NCBI RefSeq assembly: GCF_000170955.2
Contig: NZ_ABCY02000001.1
Span: 1-64,000 of the forward strand
Length of the DNA stretch: 64,000 nt
Origin: Borreliella valaisiana VS116
GTDB lineage: Bacteria; Spirochaetota; Spirochaetia; Borreliales; Borreliaceae
Reading direction: 5' to 3'
Below the pieces are notes generated by a model that ran no database searches, was not told the DNA's origin, and saw only the letters and a list, made by a program, of their open reading frames with translations. The position numbers were made by a program, and so were the translations under genes. Positions 8,197-18,546 of the stretch are shown in pieces (the first letter of the stretch is position 1; each line of letters starts with the position of its first letter).

Positions 8197-9054
8197 TTAA
8201 ACACTCAAGCAAATTTTCTCCATTATCCAATTATACAATTTAGTGCCCTTACTATAATTGGCCTCAGCAAAATCTCCCACTCTATTCTCATAAAACAATT
8301 TTTTTGCATTCTTATCATTTCCATGATACACTGTCAAGGTATTTCTACAATGATTTAAAATATTATTTAAGATTTCAAATGCCGGAATATCATTAAATCC
8401 ATCTGCGATGTAAAATATATTTTTAAAAGGAATTTGCCTTTTACTCTTTGGCACTCTCTCATTAACCTTATCATAAGATCCTTTATTGATTTCAAAAATA
8501 ACCCTGGTTTTTATTGTATGATCTACAAAGTAACAAACACTGCTTAAAACCTTATTTTTAGAAAATTTATCATCTCTAAGCTCATAAAAAGGCATCAAAT
8601 ACGAGTCTATAAACTCACATGCCCACACTTTGCTCACATAAGGTGCAATTTTGCTTCCCAAAATCATTTGTCTAAACCCGCTTGAAACAATATAAATCTT
8701 AACCTGCGAATTATTATTTTCCAACTTTTTATTTATTTCAAATATCTCATCAAACAAACCAACAACCCCTTCAAAAAAGCTTAACTTAGCACCTAAATTA
8801 AATAACACTCTATTATCTAGACTTTTAAAAAAACCCTCTCTTACATAGGTTAAAAAATGGGATAAATATATCATTTCATTAGAAATGATATTATAACCAT
8901 TCTGCTTATAAACATATTCTAAATTTTCAACTTCTTTCCAAAAGGAATAAGAATCAACACAATACTCATCAAACAAAACTTGCTGCATATTACCATAAAT
9001 AAGAGTATTATCAAAATCAAATATTAAAGCTACAATATTTTCTCTTTCATTCAT
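8197..9054 (-). CDS. HAD-superfamily phosphatase-like protein
   Basis: The 285-residue soluble protein has the HAD order of motifs. Motif I is FDFDNTLIYGN near residue 13, with both catalytic aspartates. Motif II is the Ser in YIVSSGF near 123. A DGFNDIPAF acidic motif lies near 218. A large helical cap sits between motifs I and II, and the layout resembles the PSP-like/haloacid dehalogenase-like phosphatases. The substrate cannot be told. It is transcribed divergently from cdaA. Confidence 0.75.
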   Translation of the reverse strand: MNERENIVALIFDFDNTLIYGNMQQVLFDEYCVDSYSFWKEVENLEYVYKQNGYNIISNEMIYLSHFLTYVREGFFKSLDNRVLFNLGAKLSFFEGVVGLFDEIFEINKKLENNNSQVKIYIVSSGFRQMILGSKIAPYVSKVWACEFIDSYLMPFYELRDDKFSKNKVLSSVCYFVDHTIKTRVIFEINKGSYDKVNERVPKSKRQIPFKNIFYIADGFNDIPAFEILNNILNHCRNTLTVYHGNDKNAKKLFYENRVGDFAEANYSKGTKLYNWIMEKICLSV

Positions 9055-9169
9055 AAATTCAAAAACAATTTAATTTAATTATAAATTGTGCTTATTTATA
9101 TATTTTATATTATACTAATATAGGTTAATAAGTACAGTTGTTTTAGCATTGAGATTGAATATAAAATTT

Positions 9170-9940
9170 ATGATAGACATAAATGATTTAAATCAAATAA
9201 AAGATACTTTTTCAAGAATTTTAGATCTAAGCTTAATTAGCATCTTGGTATACTACATATATAAAAACGTAATCAATTCTTATTCTACAAATCTATTAAA
9301 AGGAATGTTGATCCTCATCTCTATAGGAATTATCTCCTATTATTTAAATCTCTATACCATTAGTTGGCTGTTAAATTATATCGCCAATATATTACCAATA
9401 GCAATAGTCATACTTTTTAATCAGGAAATAAAAAAAATAATAATGCAAATTGGAAATTTCAATTTAGCCTTTAAGCTTTCAAATAAAAAAGAAGAAACTT
9501 TAAAAGTTATTTCTGAAATTCTAAAAGCAGTTAAACACCTATCTGAAAACAAATCTGGCAGCCTAATATGCATCGAAAAAAAAATACAGCTGGAGCAAAT
9601 AATAAACAAAGGAACTAAAATTGATGCGCTAATATCTAGTGAACTGCTAATATCACTATTTGAGCGCGAAACCCCTCTTCACGACGGAGCTGTAATAATT
9701 AGTAAAAATAAATTAAAATATGCGGGCTCATTTTTACCATTATCTAATGTTGATTCTATTAGCAAAGCATTTGGAACAAGACACAGAGCAGGGCTTGGGA
9801 TTTCCGAAAATTCTGACGCAATAACAATAATTACCTCCGAGGAGACTGGATCTATTTCCATCACAACCAATGCAAAATTGGAATACAACTTAAGCTTAAA
9901 CGAAATTAGAAATAAATTGAATCTCGAGCTAATAGAATAA
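9170..9940 (+). CDS. cdaA: Diadenylate cyclase CdaA (c-di-AMP synthase)
   Basis: Three N-terminal membrane helices are followed by a DAC domain with the active-site motifs LHDGAV and GTRHRAG. These join two ATP molecules into c-di-AMP. A TTG at 9149 would add seven residues, but the ATG at 9170 gives a 256-residue protein with the usual CdaA N-terminus. It is the first gene of a plus-strand operon and lies four bases before cdaR. A -10-like TATACT lies at 9111-9116. CdaA-type enzymes are held at the membrane and controlled by CdaR, which fits this gene pair. Confidence 0.93.
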   Translation: MIDINDLNQIKDTFSRILDLSLISILVYYIYKNVINSYSTNLLKGMLILISIGIISYYLNLYTISWLLNYIANILPIAIVILFNQEIKKIIMQIGNFNLAFKLSNKKEETLKVISEILKAVKHLSENKSGSLICIEKKIQLEQIINKGTKIDALISSELLISLFERETPLHDGAVIISKNKLKYAGSFLPLSNVDSISKAFGTRHRAGLGISENSDAITIITSEETGSISITTNAKLEYNLSLNEIRNKLNLELIE

Positions 9941-9944
9941 AATA

Positions 9945-10949
9945 ATGAAAATAAGTAAAAAAATAACAAACATAATAAAGTTACTATTTGATGATTGGCA
10001 AAATAAAGCCATTTCCATTTTAATAGCTATTCTAATGTTTGTGGCATTTCATTTCAATAAAATAGAATCAATAACAACTGAAAAAGAATTCAACATTGTC
10101 TTAAATGATCAAATAGCTCTCGGAAAAATTCCCGACTTTAGCAAAGTCAAAATTACAATAAAAGTCAACAAAGATGATTTAAAATACCTTGATCTTAATA
10201 AAATAATATTATTTATTGAAGCATCAAAAATAAAGATTCCTGGCAAATATAAGCTGCCAATAAAAATAAAAAATCTTAATTCAATACACATTGCAGAATA
10301 TAAGCTCTCAAAAACAAATGTATTGCTAAATCTTGATAACAAAGTCTCTAAATCAGTTAAAATAGAGCCTAAGTTTAAACTTATAGAAAAAGATGGCAAA
10401 GGAGAATATTTTATTGCAAAATACAATATACTGCCTGAACATTTATTAGTATGTGGTCCTGAACAAGAACTTAAAAAAATAAACACTATTCAAACCAACG
10501 TAAAAGAGTTTGATACAAGAACCCTATTTGTATCAGATTATCTTGAAGTAGTTCCTCCAACCCCTCTAGTTATGCTTGAAAAAAGTCATGTGGTAATCAA
10601 TATTTATTTAAACAAAAAATATTCAAACACAACAATAAAATTTCCTAATCTTATTTTTAATAATTTAAAAAATGGTCTTGAGATTAAAGATAAGGAAAAA
10701 ATAATAAACTCAGAAAACAAAATGTTTGTAAAAATAAAAACAAGACTTTCTGAAAAACAAATTAAAACCCATATAAACAATCAAAATATAAGCCTTGCCT
10801 TTGATTTAGCAAATGTAAAAACCCCGGGGATTTACAACATTGCCACAAATATAATTCTTAAAGAGAATATCAATGAAACAGAAATATATGATTATGAACC
10901 TAAAAAAATAAAACTAGAAATCATCGAAAGCTCAGAGATCAAACCATGA
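9945..10949 (+). CDS. cdaR: YbbR-domain protein CdaR, regulator of CdaA
   Basis: The 334-residue protein has one N-terminal membrane anchor (about residues 18-36) and then an extracytoplasmic region. That region is built of YbbR-like repeats of about 85 residues, each with a short hydrophobic strand and a proline/glycine turn. In Firmicutes CdaR binds CdaA and modulates c-di-AMP output. Position directly after cdaA is the main support for the name. It overlaps acpS by four bases. Confidence 0.82.
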   Translation: MKISKKITNIIKLLFDDWQNKAISILIAILMFVAFHFNKIESITTEKEFNIVLNDQIALGKIPDFSKVKITIKVNKDDLKYLDLNKIILFIEASKIKIPGKYKLPIKIKNLNSIHIAEYKLSKTNVLLNLDNKVSKSVKIEPKFKLIEKDGKGEYFIAKYNILPEHLLVCGPEQELKKINTIQTNVKEFDTRTLFVSDYLEVVPPTPLVMLEKSHVVINIYLNKKYSNTTIKFPNLIFNNLKNGLEIKDKEKIINSENKMFVKIKTRLSEKQIKTHINNQNISLAFDLANVKTPGIYNIATNIILKENINETEIYDYEPKKIKLEIIESSEIKP

Positions 10950-11320
10950 AGTCAATAGGATGTGATATAATAAAAGTCGAAAGATTCAAAAGTTTTTTAG
11001 AAAATAAAAAAAAAATGGAAAGATTCTTTACACATAAAGAAATTGAAAATTTTAAATTAAAAGGCGGTAGCATTTTAGAAAGTTTAGCTGGAAAATTTGC
11101 AGCTAAAGAATCTTTAATTAAAGCATTAAGTCCACTGTTGCAATATAAAATACGTTATGGCCTTAAAGATATTGAGGTAATAAAATCTTTAAAAGGAAAT
11201 GCAAAATTTTGCTTGCATAATGAAATTGAAAAATTTGCAATAAACATGAATTTAAAGCTATACCTAACAATATCCCATGAAAAGGAGTACGCTATTGCAT
11301 TTGTAATGGTAGAAAATTAA
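10946..11320 (+). CDS. acpS: Holo-[acyl-carrier-protein] synthase
   Basis: The 124 residues are a normal AcpS length. The N-terminal [11 protein letters not shown] holds the metal-binding Asp, and [14 protein letters not shown] near residue 50 holds the second acidic residue and the Lys. The enzyme transfers phosphopantetheine from CoA to ACP. It overlaps the end of cdaR by four bases (ATGA), so translation is coupled within the cdaA operon. Confidence 0.92.
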   Translation: MKSIGCDIIKVERFKSFLENKKKMERFFTHKEIENFKLKGGSILESLAGKFAAKESLIKALSPLLQYKIRYGLKDIEVIKSLKGNAKFCLHNEIEKFAINMNLKLYLTISHEKEYAIAFVMVEN

Positions 11321-11323
11321 TTC

Positions 11324-12163
11324 ATGAAAAAAATATCATATTTTACAAAAGAAAAAATTGAATGCCCTATATGTCATTTTAAATTTCAAAAAGAAGAACT
11401 TTTTACTGGAAGTAGTAGATTAATAGCTGGAGAGTTAAAAATTGATCTAAAAAGAGAATATATAAAAAACAACAAATATGGCAACATTTATCCTAGAATA
11501 TATTCTGTAACAGTATGTCCAAAATGCTACTTTGCAGCATTCCCAAGCGAATTTAATTCAATCCCTAAAAACAAAAAAGAAATTTTGCAAAATAAAAAAT
11601 ACGAAAGAAAAAAAATAAATGCGATTTTTGATAACACGATCAACTTCAGCAAATCTAGAACATTAAAAGAAGGAGCTGCAAGCTATATTCTTGCTATGCT
11701 GTGTTATGAGCATCTTGAAAAGAATTCTAGCCCTACGTTAAATCAAGCAAAATCAGCAATAAGAGCTGCTTGGACATTTGAAGACCTTGAAAAAGAAGAA
11801 CCAAACAAAAACTATAATTATCTTCAAAAAATATTTTACCACAAAGCTGCATATCTTTATAAACTAGTTATAGAAAAAGACAAAGACAATTCAGAACCTA
11901 TTAGTGCATCAACTATATTTGGCCCAGACACAGATAAAAATTACGGCTATGACAGTGTTCTCTACTTATCAGGTCTTCTAGAATACTTTTATGGAAATAA
12001 AGAGAATAAAGAATACAGATACAAACAATTAAATGACATAAAAACCACTCTTTCTAAAATAGCAGGAATGGGCAAATCTTCAAAAGAAAAGCCTTCAATA
12101 CTTTTAGACAAAATCAAAGAAGTTTACTTTAAAATATCAAAGGAAATGAAAAATCTTAAATAA
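11324..12163 (+). CDS. DUF2225 protein with two CxxC zinc-type motifs
   Basis: The 279-residue protein has CPICHFKF at residues 14-21 and a second pair, CPKCYFAAFP, near 66. Together these probably form a zinc knuckle. The rest is helical and rich in Lys/Glu, with TPR-like spacing of aromatic and alanine residues (SAIRAAWTFED). This matches the DUF2225 family, common in spirochaetes and Firmicutes, whose function is unknown. It starts three bases after acpS and ends directly against truA. Confidence 0.75.
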   Translation: MKKISYFTKEKIECPICHFKFQKEELFTGSSRLIAGELKIDLKREYIKNNKYGNIYPRIYSVTVCPKCYFAAFPSEFNSIPKNKKEILQNKKYERKKINAIFDNTINFSKSRTLKEGAASYILAMLCYEHLEKNSSPTLNQAKSAIRAAWTFEDLEKEEPNKNYNYLQKIFYHKAAYLYKLVIEKDKDNSEPISASTIFGPDTDKNYGYDSVLYLSGLLEYFYGNKENKEYRYKQLNDIKTTLSKIAGMGKSSKEKPSILLDKIKEVYFKISKEMKNLK

Positions 12164-12904
12164 ATGAGAAAAATATTAGCTGAGATTGCTTATGACGGAT
12201 CTATATATCATGGATTTCAAATACAACCAAAAAAGCCTACTGTTCAAGGAGAAATTGAAAAAGCTCTAATGAAAATCAACAAAAAAAAAATAAAAATTCA
12301 TTCATCTGGAAGAACAGATAAAGGAGTTCATGCAAAAGGACAAATAATAACTTTTGATATAAATATCAATATTCAGCTAAACAATTTAAAAAAAGCTTTA
12401 AATGCAATATTATTAAAGAACAGTATAAAAATACTAAAACTCAAATATGTAAAAAATTCATTTCATCCACGTTTTAACGCTAAAAAAAGAAAATACCGTT
12501 ACTGTATATTAAACAGCAATAACTACTATCCCTGGGAAGGCTATCAAGCTCACTATGTAAACAAAAAACTAAATATTAGCAATTTAAACCAAATGGCTAA
12601 AATATTAATTGGAAACCATGATTTTACCACATTTTCATGCATAAAAGATAAAAGCAAATCCAAATTTAGGCATATACATTTTGCTAAATTTAAAAAAAGA
12701 GGGAAATATATTATTTTTGAAATAATAGGATCTTCTTTTTTGTGGAAAATGGTAAGATCAATAATAGGCACAATGCTGGATATCGAAATAAAAAACGAAT
12801 CAATTTCTATTTTTGAAACAATACTAAAATCAAAAAATAGAAACCTTGCAAGAACAACTGCACCCGCAAATGCTTTATTTTTAGATAAGGTTTACTATGA
12901 ATAA
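12164..12904 (+). CDS. truA: tRNA pseudouridine synthase A
   Basis: The 246-residue enzyme has the catalytic SGRTDKGVHAKGQ motif with Asp near residue 52, and the later FRHIHFAKF and FLWKMVRSIIGT segments. TruA makes pseudouridine at positions 38-40 of tRNA anticodon stems. The ATG directly follows the TAA of the previous gene. The end overlaps the next gene by eight bases. Confidence 0.95.
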   Translation: MRKILAEIAYDGSIYHGFQIQPKKPTVQGEIEKALMKINKKKIKIHSSGRTDKGVHAKGQIITFDININIQLNNLKKALNAILLKNSIKILKLKYVKNSFHPRFNAKKRKYRYCILNSNNYYPWEGYQAHYVNKKLNISNLNQMAKILIGNHDFTTFSCIKDKSKSKFRHIHFAKFKKRGKYIIFEIIGSSFLWKMVRSIIGTMLDIEIKNESISIFETILKSKNRNLARTTAPANALFLDKVYYE

Positions 12905-13499
12905 TAATATTTTAAATAAAAAACTTTTTTTACTTAAAATATTGACAAATAATATTGAAGGTAAAATTACAGAAAATTTTGAAAAAATAGAGAATGATAT
13001 TAAACAAAAAATAGAAAAAGCTAAAAGTGTTAAAATTTATCAAAAAAATGAAAATATCAAACAACCTAAAGAAATGTCTATAAAAACCAAAAATTTAACA
13101 AACCTATTACCAAATAATAGTTTACAAGAAAAAAGCATCAACAACAATCATATCATAATATATATAAACAGAAACTATCTCGACGAACCTTCAAGGGATA
13201 TTATAACAAAATGGTGCAAAAGCATAAATATAAACAATTATAAAATAATAGACACTATTGAATCGCTTAACTTAGAAATCAGCAATAAAAACCTTAAAGC
13301 AATTTTATCTTGCGAAGAAATAGATTTTTTCTTAAATCAACCGTTAAGAATTCAAATTGTAAGAGGAATAGAACTAAGATTTAAAGGTATTCCGTTAGTT
13401 TTTACATACCTTCCTACAAACCAAATAAAAAATCCAGAATTAAAAAAAGAAATATGGCAAGATTTAAAAATAATAAAAGGCATAATAAAATATGGTTGA
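12897..13499 (+). CDS. Degenerate family-4 uracil-DNA-glycosylase-like protein
   Basis: The 200-residue protein has a charged, low-complexity N-terminal half. Its C-terminal half (about 100-200) follows the end of family-4 uracil-DNA glycosylases. The order is a strand LKAILSC where the family has its 'vaLG' strand, then VRGIELRFKGIPLVFTYLP, then NPELKKEIWQDLKII. The family normally reads T-Y-H-P-S; here the catalytic-loop His is Leu. No N-terminal G-E-A-P-G motif or cysteine cluster is present. It is unlikely to be a glycosylase. It overlaps truA and priA by eight bases each, so a role tied to PriA or DNA is possible but unproven. Confidence 0.5.
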   Translation: MNNNILNKKLFLLKILTNNIEGKITENFEKIENDIKQKIEKAKSVKIYQKNENIKQPKEMSIKTKNLTNLLPNNSLQEKSINNNHIIIYINRNYLDEPSRDIITKWCKSININNYKIIDTIESLNLEISNKNLKAILSCEEIDFFLNQPLRIQIVRGIELRFKGIPLVFTYLPTNQIKNPELKKEIWQDLKIIKGIIKYG

Positions 13500-15483
13500 A
13501 CATTATCATTCAACTTATTACTATGAAATTGCAATAAATATTCCTTTAAATAAACTTTTTTTTTACAAGTTTAACTTAAATCTAGAAATTGGAATAAGAG
13601 TAATGGTTAATTTTAATGGCTCTAATAAAATTGGAATAATTATTAAAAAATATTTTGAAAACGAATTCAAAGAAAAATTTGAATTCAAAATAAAAGAAAT
13701 TATTCAAATAATAGATAAAACTAAAATAATAACGGAACATAACATTAATTTAGCACATTGGATTAGTAAAAAAACATTCTCGGGCTTTGGAGAAACTTTA
13801 TTTTTTGGGTTGCCCAAAAATTCAAAATCTAAAAAAAATCAAACATTGCCTTCAATAAATGAGTATCTGTATCCGGATCATAACAAGCGCCTTCAACTAA
13901 ACAATGAACAACAAAATATTTACAAAGAAATTATTAAATCAGAAGAAACTAATATTTTTTATCTTTTTGGAATACCTGGATCTGGAAAAACTGAAATATT
14001 TATCAAATTGTGTGAATATTACTTAACACTAGAACAACAAGTGCTTTTCTTGATTCCTGAAATATCATTAGGATATCAAATAATAAAAAGACTAAAACAT
14101 GCATTAAATATGCACCATAATAAGATTTATGAATATAACTCTAAAGTTCCAAATTCTAGTAAAAATTTAATATGGAATAAAGTCAAAAATGGAGAAAGCC
14201 TAGTTGTTATTGGCATTAAAAGCGTACTAATGCTACCTTTTACCAAATTAAAATTAATCATTATGGACGAAGAACACGAAACTACATACAAATCGGAAAA
14301 TATTCCAAGATTCCATTCAAGACACATATCATTTTTTTTGCAAAAAAAATTTAATGCTAAATTTATAATGGGAAGCGCAACACCTTCTCTTGAGGCATAC
14401 CACGCAATGAAACATAACCAAATAAAAAAAATATTAATGCAAAACAAATTCTCTCAAAGCAAAATAAAAGATATAAAAATAATAAATATGAAAAAAGAAC
14501 CTAGCACAATTTCATCAGAACTATTATACAGTATACAAAAAAGTTTAAATGAAAAAAGACAATCTTTAATTTTCATTAACAAAAGAGGGTATCTAAAAAA
14601 TCTAGAATGCAACGAATGCGGACATACAATTTATTGTCCCAATTGCTCGTTTGGCCTGATTTACCACAAAAAAGAAAACAAACTTTTATGCCACTATTGT
14701 AGTTACAAAACAAAAACAGCAAGTCATTGCCCTCAATGCGAATCAAAAGACATTAAATACAAAACTTATGGAATTCAACTTGTTGAAAAAGAATTAAAAA
14801 AATTTTTGCCAAATGCAAAAATTGCAAGAATAGATTCCGATATTACAAAAATAGAAAATATAGATTCAATAAGTAAATTTGAAAACAAAGAAATAGATAT
14901 ACTTATCGGAACACAAATCATCGCAAAAGGATTCAATTTTGAAAATATAAAAACATTAGGTATAATCAACGCAGACATTGGAATAGGATTGCCTGATTTC
15001 AGAAGCAGCGAAAGAATTTTTACAACACTCTCACAGATTATGGGAAGAGCCGCAAGATTTAAAGATGACAACACAATTATCATACAAACAAAAAATCCCG
15101 ATTATTATGCCATAAAGTATGCTTATAAGAACCAATATGAACAATTTTACGAACAAGAGCTAGATATACGAAAAAAATTAAACTATCCTCCGTTTAACAA
15201 AATTATTAGAATAATATTTAGAAGCAAAAATGAAGAAGCTGTTAAACAAAAATGTTGGGAATTTTTTGAAAAATCTAAAGAATTTTTACAAGAAGGAATT
15301 GAGCATTTGGGTCCATCAGAAGCTATTATGAAGAAAATATCTAAAAATTACAGATATAATATAATATACTTGTCAAAATCCTATAGCTTACTTGAAAAAC
15401 TAGTTAACAAGACAAGAGAAAAGGTAAAAATAACAAATACTGTTTACATTGAAATAGATTATTATCCAATATCATTAATTTAG
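13492..15483 (+). CDS. priA: Primosomal replication protein N' (PriA helicase)
   Basis: The 663-residue protein has an N-terminal DNA-binding domain, Walker [12 protein letters not shown] (near residue 158), a DEEH box (near 258) and [10 protein letters not shown] as motif III. Cysteine pairs then follow (CNECGH, CPNCS, CHYCSY, CPQCE) that bind two zinc ions, and a C-terminal helicase half with IMGRAARF. PriA restarts stalled replication forks. Last gene of the cdaA operon; its end overlaps the convergent udk gene by four bases. Confidence 0.95.
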   Translation: MVEHYHSTYYYEIAINIPLNKLFFYKFNLNLEIGIRVMVNFNGSNKIGIIIKKYFENEFKEKFEFKIKEIIQIIDKTKIITEHNINLAHWISKKTFSGFGETLFFGLPKNSKSKKNQTLPSINEYLYPDHNKRLQLNNEQQNIYKEIIKSEETNIFYLFGIPGSGKTEIFIKLCEYYLTLEQQVLFLIPEISLGYQIIKRLKHALNMHHNKIYEYNSKVPNSSKNLIWNKVKNGESLVVIGIKSVLMLPFTKLKLIIMDEEHETTYKSENIPRFHSRHISFFLQKKFNAKFIMGSATPSLEAYHAMKHNQIKKILMQNKFSQSKIKDIKIINMKKEPSTISSELLYSIQKSLNEKRQSLIFINKRGYLKNLECNECGHTIYCPNCSFGLIYHKKENKLLCHYCSYKTKTASHCPQCESKDIKYKTYGIQLVEKELKKFLPNAKIARIDSDITKIENIDSISKFENKEIDILIGTQIIAKGFNFENIKTLGIINADIGIGLPDFRSSERIFTTLSQIMGRAARFKDDNTIIIQTKNPDYYAIKYAYKNQYEQFYEQELDIRKKLNYPPFNKIIRIIFRSKNEEAVKQKCWEFFEKSKEFLQEGIEHLGPSEAIMKKISKNYRYNIIYLSKSYSLLEKLVNKTREKVKITNTVYIEIDYYPISLI

Positions 15484-16103
15484 ATGAAATCTAGTCCTTC
15501 TTTACTTAAAGACTTAAGGAACGTTGAAAGCACATAAAGCGCTTTATCATTATGTCCCCCTTCGGGAATAATAAGATCAGCATATTCTTTAGTGGGCTCA
15601 ATAAACCTATAATAACCCCATCTAGTAGTGCTCAAATATTGCTCAATAACCGACTCCAAAGTACGACCTCTTTTAGAAATATCTCTCCTTAAACGCCTAA
15701 TAAATCTAATATCGTTTGGAGTATCAATGTATATTTTAAGATCTATTAAATTTCTTACTCTCTCTTCAACAAAAATCATAATACCTTCAACAATAACAAC
15801 AGGGGTTGGAACAACCAAAACCGTTTTAAGTTGTCTTTTATGATTAATAAAATCGTAAAGAGGCATATCTATTGGGTTATTTTCTTTTAAATTTTTCAAA
15901 TGTTTATAAAACAAATTATTATCAAAAGCATCCGGATGATCAAAATTTACTTTAGAAAATTCATGTTCATAATCGCCCACACTTTTATAGTAATTATCTT
16001 GAGAAATAAGGACAAATTCTGGAATAAACTCACTAATCTTACTCACAACTGTAGTTTTTCCGCTTCCAGAACCACCAGATATCCCAATAATCTTAGCCAT
16101 CAA
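15480..16103 (-). CDS. udk: Uridine kinase
   Basis: The 207-residue enzyme has a P-loop [13 protein letters not shown] (residues 7-19), then SQDNYYKS and the FDHPDAFDN substrate loop, and an [12 protein letters not shown] lid. It phosphorylates uridine and cytidine for nucleotide salvage. This fits a spirochaete that depends on imported nucleosides. It overlaps the upstream rhodanese-like gene by eleven bases. Confidence 0.93.
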   Translation of the reverse strand: MMAKIIGISGGSGSGKTTVVSKISEFIPEFVLISQDNYYKSVGDYEHEFSKVNFDHPDAFDNNLFYKHLKNLKENNPIDMPLYDFINHKRQLKTVLVVPTPVVIVEGIMIFVEERVRNLIDLKIYIDTPNDIRFIRRLRRDISKRGRTLESVIEQYLSTTRWGYYRFIEPTKEYADLIIPEGGHNDKALYVLSTFLKSLSKEGLDFI

Positions 16104-16494
16104 TCAACTTCTTTTTTTCCATTTGTGGCATGTCTTTCAAAGTACCAGCCACAAACACATTCTTAAACCCCATGCTTTTTAAAACTTTTTTAGCCTCATA
16201 AGACTTATTAAAACTTTTACCATAAACAATTATTTGGGATTCAAAATCACCCAATTTATCTTTTTTAGCAAATAAATTATTAAAAGGAATATTAATCGAT
16301 TTAAAATAATGAGATTTACTATATTCTTTGGGAGATCGAATATCCAAAATTTTTGCTCCATTTTTGATTTTTTCCAGTAAAAATAGATTAATCCTTTTCA
16401 TCCTAAGGATAATAAAAAACCAAATATAAAAAAAAAGCAGAACTAGTAATACTATAAATTTTGCATAATTCATCGCCATAGTTTTCATGAACAT
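16093..16494 (-). CDS. Membrane-anchored rhodanese-like protein lacking the catalytic cysteine
   Basis: The protein of up to 133 residues has one N-terminal membrane helix (about 11-31) and a single rhodanese domain. The [12 protein letters not shown] motif (51-62) and the substrate strand are kept. The active loop reads VYGKSFNKS, with Gly92 where sulfurtransferases have Cys, and the protein contains no cysteine at all. Sulfur transfer is therefore ruled out by sequence. Four possible ATG codons lie within the first eight codons and none has a clear ribosome site. Co-transcribed with udk. Confidence 0.75.
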   Translation of the reverse strand: MFMKTMAMNYAKFIVLLVLLFFYIWFFIILRMKRINLFLLEKIKNGAKILDIRSPKEYSKSHYFKSINIPFNNLFAKKDKLGDFESQIIVYGKSFNKSYEAKKVLKSMGFKNVFVAGTLKDMPQMEKKKLIDG

Positions 16495-16602
16495 AATATC
16501 AAAAAAAATAAAAAAAGGGAATAAAATTGTTTTTTTTGCAAAATTAATATAAAATTCAAGTAAATTATTAACTTATAGCTTAAAAGTAACTCTAGAGTTA
16601 AG

Positions 16603-17568
16603 ATGAAAAAGAAAAAAAAGATTCACTATCGTAGAATTAAAAAAAAATTCAAGCTATTATTCATAATACTAGCAAAAAAATTAAAAACTATAACTAAAAA
16701 TCCCAAATTAATATTTAATAGTACAATACAAATAACTTTGGGCTCTGCACTAATGGCAATTTCCACAAATGTTTTATATATCCCTCATGGACTTCTTAGT
16801 GGGGGGATTGGGGGTATTGCATTAATGCTACATTACCTGTTAAGCTTCAATTTAGGATGGACAATATTTGTATTAAATATCCCATTGTTTATTATTGGAA
16901 TAAAATTTTTAAATATAACATTCATCATTCAAAGTTGGATTGCAATGGGATTATATTCCATTATCATAAACTATTCCCAATTTTTACAAAATAAAATACA
17001 TATTAACGATATGATGCTTGTATCAATACTAGCCGGACTTATTTCTGGACTTGGACTTGGACTAATATTTAAAGGTAAAGGATCTTCGGGGGGATCAGAT
17101 ATAATTGCGATGATCATTAAAGAAAAATATTCAATTAGTATTGGAACAACAAACTTTATAGTTAATCTAGCAGTATTAATACTTGCAACCTTTTTCTTTA
17201 ATATTGAAATTGCTCTTTACACACTAATAGCATCATTTGTAACATCTATAATGACAGACAAAACAAGCACTGGATTTGGCAATCAAAAAGCAATATTAGT
17301 AATTTCAGATAAAGGAAAAGAAATTGCTTATCTTCTTACAAACAAGTTAAAATTAGGCGCCACATTAATAGACGGAAAAGGAGCTTGGGCAGGAACAGAA
17401 AAAACTATAGTATTTATAGTAGTTCCAATAATGCGTTTGTCAAGAATTAAGTATATATCACAAAAAGTTGATCCGAATTGTTTTATTACTGTTATTAACA
17501 CTAACGAAATCACTGGGGGCAAAATAATAGCTAACTCAATCTCATTAAAACAAGAAATTTTAAATTAA
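16603..17568 (+). CDS. YitT-family membrane protein (DUF161 plus DUF2179)
   Basis: The 321-residue protein has about five or six membrane helices, with the family's glycine-rich GLLSGGIGGIALM and GKGSSGGSDIIAMII motifs. A cytoplasmic DUF2179 domain follows (about 230-315) with LIDGKGAW. The N-terminus is strongly basic. YitT proteins are widespread but their transport role is not settled. It stands alone on the plus strand and ends four bases inside the convergent pseudouridine synthase gene. Confidence 0.82.
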   Translation: MKKKKKIHYRRIKKKFKLLFIILAKKLKTITKNPKLIFNSTIQITLGSALMAISTNVLYIPHGLLSGGIGGIALMLHYLLSFNLGWTIFVLNIPLFIIGIKFLNITFIIQSWIAMGLYSIIINYSQFLQNKIHINDMMLVSILAGLISGLGLGLIFKGKGSSGGSDIIAMIIKEKYSISIGTTNFIVNLAVLILATFFFNIEIALYTLIASFVTSIMTDKTSTGFGNQKAILVISDKGKEIAYLLTNKLKLGATLIDGKGAWAGTEKTIVFIVVPIMRLSRIKYISQKVDPNCFITVINTNEITGGKIIANSISLKQEILN

Positions 17569-18545
17569 AAATCTTTTAAAAAGAGAACCAAATTATCAAT
17601 AATCAAATTCAATTCATCGCTTTTGTAAAAATTTCCAAAAAAATTTACAAATCTTTTGGGAAATTCAGAAATGAATTTCTCGAAAGAATTTTTTCCAACA
17701 TCAATTTCAAGCTTATAAGAATGCAGCATCAAAGTTATTTTTTTTAAACTGCCATCCACTCTGCCATAAACCTCATCTCCCAATATTGGAAAATTAAGAT
17801 ATTTCATATGCACTCTTAATTGATGTGTACGACCAGTTTTAGGTTTTAAAGCTAAAAGAGAATATCCCCCGAAATTTAGCAACAATCTATATTCTGTTAA
17901 TGATTTCTTACCTCTATCTTTAGAAACGGCAAATTTTTTCCTATTGTGTTTATCTCTATCTATAAAAGATTCAATACTTCCAGAAAAACTATTAAAATTA
18001 CCCTTAACAATTGCAATGTAGACTTTATTCGTCCTTTTATCTCTAAACTGTTGAGCTAAAAACCTCAAAGTGCTAATGTTTTTTGCACAAATTAACACCC
18101 CAGAGGTATCTTTGTCTAATCTATGAACAATACCAGGTCTAATTTTTTCTCCATTAAAATCAATTTTCAAGCTTTTTATATGATATAAAAGAAAATTCAC
18201 AACAGTATCATCCCAATGCGATATTCCAGGATGACTTAAAATTCCTTGTGGTTTATTCAAAACAATAATATTAGAATCTTCATAAATTATAGCAATAGGG
18301 ATATTGTTAGGCCTAAGGCAATCAATTTGACTAATTTCTTCGTCAAATTCAATCAGAATTTCATCATCTTTAAAAACAGGCTTAGACAGTTTTATCTTTA
18401 AAAATTTTCCATTACTCTTTTTAAACGCTTCTACATTTCTTCTTTTAATCTGACTTCTAGTCAAAACTTCCAAATTGCTTGATAAATAAAGATCTAATCT
18501 TAAAGCATTTTCTTTAACAGTAAATTCTCTCTTAAGTCTTATCAT
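17565..18545 (-). CDS. rluD: RluA/RluD-family 23S rRNA pseudouridine synthase
   Basis: An N-terminal S4 RNA-binding domain is followed by the catalytic HRLDKDTSGVLIC motif with its Asp, and KPKTGRTHQLRVHM near the C-terminus. This is the RluA-type fold. The gene is placed as RluD because of the S4 domain; the exact target uridines are not shown by sequence. A TTG at 18566 gives a longer frame, but the ATG at 18545, one base after the upstream stop, fits better and gives 326 residues. Confidence 0.85.
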   Translation of the reverse strand: MIRLKREFTVKENALRLDLYLSSNLEVLTRSQIKRRNVEAFKKSNGKFLKIKLSKPVFKDDEILIEFDEEISQIDCLRPNNIPIAIIYEDSNIIVLNKPQGILSHPGISHWDDTVVNFLLYHIKSLKIDFNGEKIRPGIVHRLDKDTSGVLICAKNISTLRFLAQQFRDKRTNKVYIAIVKGNFNSFSGSIESFIDRDKHNRKKFAVSKDRGKKSLTEYRLLLNFGGYSLLALKPKTGRTHQLRVHMKYLNFPILGDEVYGRVDGSLKKITLMLHSYKLEIDVGKNSFEKFISEFPKRFVNFFGNFYKSDELNLIIDNLVLFLKDF

Positions 18546-18546
18546 A

